Of a DNA stretch of 64,000 nt, positions 57,779-64,000 are shown piece after piece; the first letter of the stretch is position 1, and each line of letters begins with the position of its first letter. The stretch covers positions 434,001 through 498,000 of the forward strand of contig NZ_JBCFBO010000001.1 in the NCBI RefSeq assembly GCF_038562635.1, in the 5' to 3' direction. The stretch is from Methanobacterium sp. Its GTDB lineage: Archaea; Methanobacteriota; Methanobacteria; Methanobacteriales; Methanobacteriaceae. A program made the position numbers and the translations under genes. Below the pieces are notes generated by a model, which had not been told where the DNA came from, searched no databases, and saw only the letters and a list, made by a program, of their open reading frames with translations.

Positions 57779-59419
57779 ATGACTAAGGAAAGAGGCCAAA
57801 TTATAGGCGGCGGACTAAAAGATATTATTATAAGAGAAAAAAATGGCGAAAATTTAGAACTTGGTGAACTTTTAATTGTTGAAAATGCATCCCAATCAGA
57901 TGAAAGAAATTATACTATCCTCCAAGTTAAAGATATTGAATATAAAAGCCAGGCCCATCAATCCACCCACGAACTGCTTTCAGGCATGAAATTAGAAGGC
58001 TATGACCCTGATCTTGAGTTTATGGAACCTGAGTTGACCAATTACAATTTAGGACGAGCTAAGTCGTTGCTCTATGTTCAGGAAAAGATAACGGGCGGTG
58101 AAAGAGAATATATCACCAAAAGCCCAAAAAGACTGCCTAATTTTTTCAGCCCCATTAAATCCATTGAAGAATCCGATTTAAAATTCCTGGAGCCAAAAAA
58201 TCTCGAAAATTCAATTTATTTAGGTGATATTAGAAGTGGATCAACTGTAGAGGAAGGAATTAAAGTTTATATTGACTTGATTAAATCATTAACACATCAC
58301 ATTTTAATTCCCGCTACAACAGGTAGGGGAAAAAGTAATTTAGTTAAAGTAATGCTCTGGAGTATTTTAGATACTGAAGGAGCAGGTATTCTTGTTTTAG
58401 ATCCTCATGATGAATATTATGGAGACAGTATTAAAATTGGCCTGCGGTACCACCCTAAAAAGGATGAAAAACTTGAGTACTATTCTCCAGATAAAGATAA
58501 TGATGATGCAGTCACATTAGCTATAAATGTAAAAAAAATACGGCCATATCATTTCAGCGGTATTGGAGGGTTTTCATCAGCCCAAACTGAAGCCATAAGA
58601 ACAATTTATAACAAATATAAGTCAAATTGGATAACTAAAATTGCTAAAGGAATAGATAGAGATGTCCTAAAGGAAATGGGAGTTCATGAAGGGACTGCTG
58701 AAGTTTTAAAAAGAAAAATTGAAACAAAATTAGGTGTATATTCTGTTGATATTGATGAGGATAATCCTGCAATGGGGAAAAAATGTATATTTAACAGTAA
58801 CTTATTTGTCGGTGGAGAATATGGATTATCAACAGTAGAAGATATTGTTAGGGCGTTAGAAGAAGAAAAAGTTGTTATTATCGACAGCTCAAAATTAAGT
58901 GACTTTGAAGAACTGTTCATAGGCAGCATCATAACCAGTAATATATTTAATAAATATAAAAGATACAATTCTAAAGAATTAAAAAACAAACCGGTTATCA
59001 GTATTGTAATCGAAGAAGCACCACGAGTTTTGGGTCAAGATGCTATAGAAAGTCACGGCGGAAATATTTACGGTACAATTGCTAGAGAAGGCAGAAAGTT
59101 CAAAATAGGTTTGATTGCAATTACCCAATTATCCAGTGTTATTCCTAGAGCGATTTTGGCCAACATGAACACCAAAATTATTTTAGGAAATGAAATGTCA
59201 CCGGAAAGATCTGCAATAATTAACAGCGCATCACAGGATTTATCAGACGATGAAAGAATTATTGCTAGCCTGGATAAAGGTGAAGCTATCGTCAGCAGCG
59301 TTTTTACCAGATTTGCCATTCCTATTTATACTCCTGAATTTAAAAAATATGTTAAAGAATATTTAGATGAAATACCTCAAGACAAAACAAAAGACCTTAA
59401 AACTATGGTCATAGGTTGA
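57779..59419 (+). CDS. herA: HerA DNA-translocating ATPase
   Basis: 546 residues. HAS-barrel N-terminus, Walker A PATTGRGKS (179-187), Walker B GILVLDPHDEYYG, and C-terminal IIEEAPRVLG plus arginine-finger region. Hexameric bidirectional translocase that drives NurA. GGGGTGA precedes the ATG; the stop lies 5 nt before mre11. Confidence 0.94.
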   Translation: MTKERGQIIGGGLKDIIIREKNGENLELGELLIVENASQSDERNYTILQVKDIEYKSQAHQSTHELLSGMKLEGYDPDLEFMEPELTNYNLGRAKSLLYVQEKITGGEREYITKSPKRLPNFFSPIKSIEESDLKFLEPKNLENSIYLGDIRSGSTVEEGIKVYIDLIKSLTHHILIPATTGRGKSNLVKVMLWSILDTEGAGILVLDPHDEYYGDSIKIGLRYHPKKDEKLEYYSPDKDNDDAVTLAINVKKIRPYHFSGIGGFSSAQTEAIRTIYNKYKSNWITKIAKGIDRDVLKEMGVHEGTAEVLKRKIETKLGVYSVDIDEDNPAMGKKCIFNSNLFVGGEYGLSTVEDIVRALEEEKVVIIDSSKLSDFEELFIGSIITSNIFNKYKRYNSKELKNKPVISIVIEEAPRVLGQDAIESHGGNIYGTIAREGRKFKIGLIAITQLSSVIPRAILANMNTKIILGNEMSPERSAIINSASQDLSDDERIIASLDKGEAIVSSVFTRFAIPIYTPEFKKYVKEYLDEIPQDKTKDLKTMVIG

Positions 59420-59424
59420 TAAAG

Positions 59425-60711
59425 ATGTACAAATTTGCTCACATTGCAGACTGCCATTTAGGAGCTCAAAAATATTCTGAATTAAAAGAATTAGAAATTA
59501 AAGCTTTTAATACATGTTTAGACACATGTATAAAAGAAAAGGTAGATTTTATTATCATCGCAGGGGATTTATTCCATTCAAATCTTCCTGACATGAGTGT
59601 TGTCAAACAGGCCGTTGGAAAACTAAAGGAAGTTGCGGACAAAGGAATTCCAGTTTATATTAATTACGGCAGCCATGATTTCAGCCCCAATGAAACTTCA
59701 ATTATAGATGTAATTACTGAAAGCGGCTTATTAAAAAAGTTATTCAATGGTTACGTTGTTGAGAACGAAGCTGGAGAAGAAAAACTAAAATTGAAGTTCA
59801 TCACCGATAAAAAAACAGGCGCCAAATTAACAGGAATATCCGGGCGAAAAATGGGACTGGATGACGCCTATTACAATATGCTGGATAAAAAAAGTCTAGA
59901 AGATGAAAATGGCTTTAAAATTTTCGTCTTTCACACGTCTATTAAAAATTTACTTCCTGATTTTTTATCTAAAATGGATGGAATCGACATAAAAAGGCTC
60001 CCCCAAGAATTTGATTATTATGCTGGAGGGCACATACACCAGAAGATATGTGAAACTCAATTAGAGGGATATAATGTCATTACTTATCCCGGACCTCCTT
60101 TTGCCGGTTATCCTCGAGATTTAGAAATAAGCGCCAAAGGCGAAAAAAGAGGATTTTTCATTGTTGAATTTGATGAAAAAATTAAAAGCGTTAATTTCTG
60201 TGAAGATAAAAATTTTTATGAACTGGATCTAGCCAAATATGACTTTTTATCATTTAAGGCAGATGATAAAAACTCAAATCAGCTCTACGATGAGATTTTA
60301 GAAAAAATAAGGCAGCACGATGCTAACGAAAAAATAATTATCCTGAAGGTAAAGGGAGAATTAGCTGGAGGCAAAACATCTGACATCAATTTCCACGAAA
60401 TAAAGAGAATTCTTAAGGAAGCAGGAGCTTTACATGTAAGTATTAACCACCATGGGCTTGTTTCAAAGGAATTTACAAAAATCCGCGTTAAGGGAGAAAC
60501 CACTGAAGAAATAGAGGAAAATTTACTTCTAGAAAATATACGCAACATAAAAGTGGGGCAGGAAGAATTAAACACTAAAGAAGGGGCCAAACTTGCTGTT
60601 AATTTGCTAAAAACACTGCGGAAAAGCCCTAAACCTAACGAAAAGAAGACTGATTATAAAAACAGGATCCTGAGTGAATCATTAGAAGTATTAAATCTGG
60701 AGAGTCAATAA
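59425..60711 (+). CDS. mre11: Mre11 nuclease
   Basis: 428 residues from ATG 59425; TTG 59416 would overlap herA. Phosphoesterase motifs: HIADCHLGAQ, IIAGDLFHSN, INYGSHDFSPNE (the usual GNHD Asn is Ser here), FVFHTSI and GGHIHQK. Manganese-dependent exo/endonuclease partner of Rad50. The Asn to Ser change in motif III is unusual and worth checking. The stop codon is directly followed by the rad50 ATG. Confidence 0.94.
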   Translation: MYKFAHIADCHLGAQKYSELKELEIKAFNTCLDTCIKEKVDFIIIAGDLFHSNLPDMSVVKQAVGKLKEVADKGIPVYINYGSHDFSPNETSIIDVITESGLLKKLFNGYVVENEAGEEKLKLKFITDKKTGAKLTGISGRKMGLDDAYYNMLDKKSLEDENGFKIFVFHTSIKNLLPDFLSKMDGIDIKRLPQEFDYYAGGHIHQKICETQLEGYNVITYPGPPFAGYPRDLEISAKGEKRGFFIVEFDEKIKSVNFCEDKNFYELDLAKYDFLSFKADDKNSNQLYDEILEKIRQHDANEKIIILKVKGELAGGKTSDINFHEIKRILKEAGALHVSINHHGLVSKEFTKIRVKGETTEEIEENLLLENIRNIKVGQEELNTKEGAKLAVNLLKTLRKSPKPNEKKTDYKNRILSESLEVLNLESQ

Positions 60712-63162
60712 ATGATTTTTAAGTCGCTGACACTGAGCAACATAAGGAGCTACAAAAATAATGAACCTATAGATTTTCCAGTTGGAACATCTCTTTTTGA
60801 GGGAGATATAGGTTCTGGAAAGTCCACAATCTTGATGGCTATCGAGTTTGCTCTTTTTGGTCTTGGAAATCAGAAAGGTGATTCTCTGCTTCGAAAAGGG
60901 TCAAAAAAAGGATCGGTGACCTTAGAATTTGGTGTTGGTGAGGATAATTATTTAGTTCAACGTTCTCTAATACGGAAAGAAAATGAAGGGCCAGTTAGAC
61001 AGGAAAAAGGACTTCTAGGTATTAATGGAGCAAAAATTGAGTTATCGCCGTCTGAAATCAAAGAAAAGATTCTAAAAATCCTCAATTTCAAGGAACCCCT
61101 CAACCCAAGGGCTCAAAGTGTTATTTTCAGATATGCGGTCTATACTCCCCAAGAAGAAATGAAATATATACTCTCTCAAAAGCCGGATGAAAGGCTTCAA
61201 ACTCTAAGAAAAGCTTTTGGTATAGAGGACTACAAAATCGCTGCTGAAAATGCTAACATATTGTCTCGATCAATTAAAGATAAACTCATTGAACTGAAAA
61301 CTGAAACAAAAGATCTTGATGATAAAAAACAGGAACTATTCGTTTTAAAAGGTAATTTAGACGCAAATAAAACTAAAAATGCAAAATTTCAGGCACGTGG
61401 GGAAGAGCTAGATGTTTTACAAAAAACCCAGAAGGAAACACTTGAAAAACTTCAAGAATCAGAGTTAGAGCTTAAAAAGATACAAGCTGAAATCCCTCAC
61501 CTAAAAAAGCAAATTGAAGAAAAAGAAAAGCTGACTAGTACATACCAAAATGAAGTTAAAACTTGCGAAGAAGAGAATAAGCTGAAATTTATCCCTCAAA
61601 TTGAAGCCCTAGAAAAGATTGAACTGCCTACGGGTGAAACTGAAGAAGACCTGAACAGTAAACTGGCCTCTATTAAAAAAATTATCAAAGAACACAACAG
61701 TTTAGCATCTAATCTAGCTCTTCTAAATGACAGCAAACAGTCAACTGAAAATGAACTTGGGGAAAATAAAAATAAAAGTTCTGAAGAGCTTATAAATGAA
61801 AAAGATGCTTTGATCCTTAAAATAAAAGAAAAATATGATGCCTTCAAGTTAGATAAGGAACAGGTGCATAAAATTTCTGAGGATATATACCGACTGGATG
61901 CTGAAAAATCAGAAATTCTGAAAAAATTAAATAAAGTGTATGAACTTGGAGAATTATGTCCTATCTGCGGTAGTAAACTAAATGAAGAGCATAAAAAGAA
62001 TTTAAAATCTGAAAGCGATGATGAAATCAAGAAATTAAATTCAAGATCCAAAATATTAAGCCAGGTAGAGTTAAAAGGAAAAAAACAGTTAGAATCAGAA
62101 GAGATAGCAATAAAAACCCTGGAAAATAATTTAAATGACTTAAAATTATTAATAGATAAAGTATCACGTTTAGATGATTTAAAGAATAAGATTAATTCTG
62201 TTTATACGAAATTAAACAGTTTTGATACAGATTTAAAATCAATAATAAAGGATTCTATTGAATTTGATGAAACTGATAAATACATAACTCATTTTGAAAC
62301 TTTGCTTGATAAACTCAAAGAGTACAATAGAAGTCAAAAGGATATGGAGAACGTCAAATATCAATTTAAAAAGAATTTTGATAAAATAAAAGAAAATGAG
62401 GGAAATATTGGTGTTTTAACTGCAGAAATTAATTCATTAAAACAGAATTTAGTCACTTTCCAGGCAAAGTTAGAGGAATTAAAAGATATACCTAATGAGA
62501 TTGCTGAGGTAAAATTCAATTACCAGAAAACAGAGGAAGAGTTCCAGGAAGTAAAAGCAAAAATAGTTGAAACCAAAACACTCGCAGAAAAACTGCAAGA
62601 GGATATATCTAAAGTCAAAGATGAAATCAACAAAAAGGAAAGTCTCAAGAAACAGTTGGATAAGTTCAATGATTATCATATCTGGCTCAATGATTACCTG
62701 ATTCCTACACTCAGCTTGATAGAAAAACATGTGATGCAGAAAAGGTACGAAGAGTTTAATGGTGATTTCCAGAAATGGTTCAGTATTCTGATTGAAGACA
62801 TTTCAAAAACAGCTAAAATTGACGAAGAATTCACGCCGATTGTAGAACAGGACGGGTTTGAACAGGATATTAATTATTTAAGCGGCGGCGAAAAGACCAG
62901 CGTGGCATTAGCCTACCGTTTAGCTTTAAATAATATCGTTCAGAAAGTTTCTACAGGAATGAAATCTAATTTATTGATATTAGACGAACCAACCGATGGT
63001 TTCAGCAGGGAACAGCTGTACAAGGTCAGGGAAATTTTAAATGAACTGGACTGCCCACAGGTTATCATTGTGTCTCATGAAAGAGAACTTGGAAGCTTTG
63101 CAGACAATGTGTTTAAAGTGGAAAAAATCGATGGAAATTCCTGCGTTACTTTAAGCGGATGA
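60712..63162 (+). CDS. rad50: Rad50 ATPase
   Basis: 816 residues. N-terminal ATPase half with Walker A FEGDIGSGKST (29-39), long coiled coils on both sides of the zinc hook CPIC (Cys416 and Cys419), then signature LSGGEKTSVALAYRLAL, Walker B LLILDEPTDGFS and H-loop VSHERE. SMC-like DNA tether that controls Mre11. It starts at the base after the mre11 stop and ends the operon. Confidence 0.95.
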   Translation: MIFKSLTLSNIRSYKNNEPIDFPVGTSLFEGDIGSGKSTILMAIEFALFGLGNQKGDSLLRKGSKKGSVTLEFGVGEDNYLVQRSLIRKENEGPVRQEKGLLGINGAKIELSPSEIKEKILKILNFKEPLNPRAQSVIFRYAVYTPQEEMKYILSQKPDERLQTLRKAFGIEDYKIAAENANILSRSIKDKLIELKTETKDLDDKKQELFVLKGNLDANKTKNAKFQARGEELDVLQKTQKETLEKLQESELELKKIQAEIPHLKKQIEEKEKLTSTYQNEVKTCEEENKLKFIPQIEALEKIELPTGETEEDLNSKLASIKKIIKEHNSLASNLALLNDSKQSTENELGENKNKSSEELINEKDALILKIKEKYDAFKLDKEQVHKISEDIYRLDAEKSEILKKLNKVYELGELCPICGSKLNEEHKKNLKSESDDEIKKLNSRSKILSQVELKGKKQLESEEIAIKTLENNLNDLKLLIDKVSRLDDLKNKINSVYTKLNSFDTDLKSIIKDSIEFDETDKYITHFETLLDKLKEYNRSQKDMENVKYQFKKNFDKIKENEGNIGVLTAEINSLKQNLVTFQAKLEELKDIPNEIAEVKFNYQKTEEEFQEVKAKIVETKTLAEKLQEDISKVKDEINKKESLKKQLDKFNDYHIWLNDYLIPTLSLIEKHVMQKRYEEFNGDFQKWFSILIEDISKTAKIDEEFTPIVEQDGFEQDINYLSGGEKTSVALAYRLALNNIVQKVSTGMKSNLLILDEPTDGFSREQLYKVREILNELDCPQVIIVSHERELGSFADNVFKVEKIDGNSCVTLSG

Positions 63163-63394
63163 TTTTCATTTTAAATTTTATTTTATTCAAATTAATTTAT
63201 TTTAAGAGATAATATCAAAGAGCTTATACCATAATTTTTGTATTATTATTTCTATAATATATACTATGAATTAACTCTAAATGACCCTAATAAACATACA
63301 GCCCGATAATTCACATTATTAATCATTATGAAATATATTTATATTATATGATGTTCCGTAAATAATCTGTTAAAATTAATGGGGTTTAAGGAAA

Positions 63395-63829
63395 ACTATG
63401 TTTTTTCTGAACTCCAAAAATATTGAAACTATCAAAAATCGAAGATTTTCAATGTTTATGGAACATAGCTCCGTAATTATGAAAATTGAAACATGCAAAA
63501 ACTATCAAAAACGTAATTTTTGATGCATAAAATTATAAATTTCGATGGATTTTCACATGTTTGCGAAGTTCTCAAGAATCTATATGATTTTTGGAACACA
63601 ACTATAAAATATTTGTAAATTATGCTTCGCAAATGTGATAAATTCGCAGAATTTTGAGGGGAATTTTTGGAGGTTATCAAAAATTCATTCTGAATTTTTG
63701 GAACCCCATAAAAATTAAAAATTTTTTGGAGGTTATCAAACACGATGTGTTTGGAACCCCAAATCAAAGATTTGGAGGTTGAAGGAAAATACTACGTATT
63801 TTCCTGAACCCCAAATATGAAATATTTGG
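63395..63829. repeat. Array of triloop hairpins after rad50
   Basis: Six perfect hairpins with 3-nt loops in 63678-63829: arms 63678-63687/63691-63700 (ttc), 63710-63716/63720-63726 (aaa), 63737-63743/63747-63753 (gat), 63759-63765/63769-63775 (aaa), 63783-63792/63796-63805 (tac), 63811-63818/63822-63829 (gaa). Linkers repeat as GGAGGTTATC and GGAACCCC. Less regular members continue back to 63395. No gene is credible in 63163-63866. Confidence 0.8.
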
Positions 63830-63866
63830 AGGCTTTAAAACGAATTTAAATTTAAAGAATTTAGGC

Positions 63867-64000
63867 ATGCCTTTGGCCATAATTGCATTTATAGTGGTTA
63901 TGCTAATTCCTTTAAATGGTCTGAGTTATCAGGGGCATGCTGCAATTGCACTGCTTGTATTCGCCATAATAATGTGGGCGACTGAGTCCGTACATTTAGC
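63867..64000 (+). CDS. SLC13/DASS-type anion transporter, N-terminus (partial)
   Basis: 44 codons from ATG 63867 to the window edge: MPLAIIAFIVVMLIPLNGLS, then HAAIALLVFAIIMWATE. This is the opening of sodium:dicarboxylate/sulfate-type permeases, where a first helix ends in IP.P-like Pro residues and a second contains MW-TE. The true start is uncertain because the frame stays open upstream through the hairpin array. Confidence 0.6.
   Translation, partial: MPLAIIAFIVVMLIPLNGLSYQGHAAIALLVFAIIMWATESVHL

Noticed and set aside
50224..63829. CRISPR arrays as an explanation for the regular hairpins
   Set aside because: No constant repeat alternates with unique spacers; stems vary and only short linkers recur.

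Overview
The window looks like chromosome of a mesophilic methanogenic archaeon of the order Methanobacteriales, most likely Methanobacterium. This rests on the AT-rich composition, TATA-type promoters, GGTGAT/GGAGG ribosome-binding sites, an archaeal herA-nurA-mre11-rad50 operon, a DUF166 ferredoxin protein next to cobalamin gene cbiF, a NikR-type regulator, HTH_10 and CPBP proteins, and a giant DUF11/beta-helix adhesin. The genus is inferred from these features; no marker gene proves it.

1-13.3 kb: the most interesting region, a lasso-peptide (RiPP) cluster on the minus strand. From 13.25 kb leftward it holds a PqqD-like recognition protein (B1), a transglutaminase-like leader peptidase (B2), an asparagine-synthetase-like lasso cyclase (C) and a 37-codon precursor gene at 10421-10534. 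The precursor fits the leader pattern YxxPxLxxxGxxxxxT, followed by the core GGGTIPGEPHGDS. An HPr-kinase-like protein (1048-1944) and an ABC exporter (cut by the window edge) lie on the same strand. They are separated from the rest by an 8 kb plus-strand block holding a ~2000-residue adhesin and a broken GT-C glycosyltransferase. The C-terminal Asp-Ser of the core plus the kinase suggest a phosphorylated lasso peptide.

13.4-26.5 kb: envelope proteins. These are a triplicated DUF1616 membrane protein with two zinc ribbons, a secreted transglutaminase-like protein, small secreted or membrane proteins, a TPR-CPBP protease, a GT2 glycosyltransferase with a polytopic membrane partner, DUF166/cbiF, and an Ig/PsbP-like surface protein. 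26.6-34 kb: a MarR regulator, the dTDP-rhamnose operon rfbDACB, then a NikR-like regulator divergent from a ZnuA/C/B-type metal ABC transporter with a candidate operator between them.

34-37.4 kb: two response-regulator proteins, one with a kinase-like tail that has lost its phospho-acceptor His, flanked by two gene-poor stretches that share an identical 14-bp promoter-like sequence. 37.4-43.7 kb: valS, aroA, a small GTPase, an EXO5-like nuclease and endonuclease III. 43.9-48 kb: small membrane and regulatory genes, including a frameshifted TMEM175 homologue and a PIN protein without a normal start codon.

48-64 kb: a DHH nuclease with zinc, S1 and OB modules; a lipoprotein; an oxygen-defence group (superoxide reductase, rubrerythrin, Rieske flavoprotein); an MFS exporter; the nurA-herA-mre11-rad50 end-resection operon; and the start of an SLC13-type anion transporter. 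Four intergenic places carry an unusual repeat family: short perfect hairpins with 3-nt loops and differing stems. Two of these arrays are extensive and lie beside the DHH nuclease and rad50 genes.
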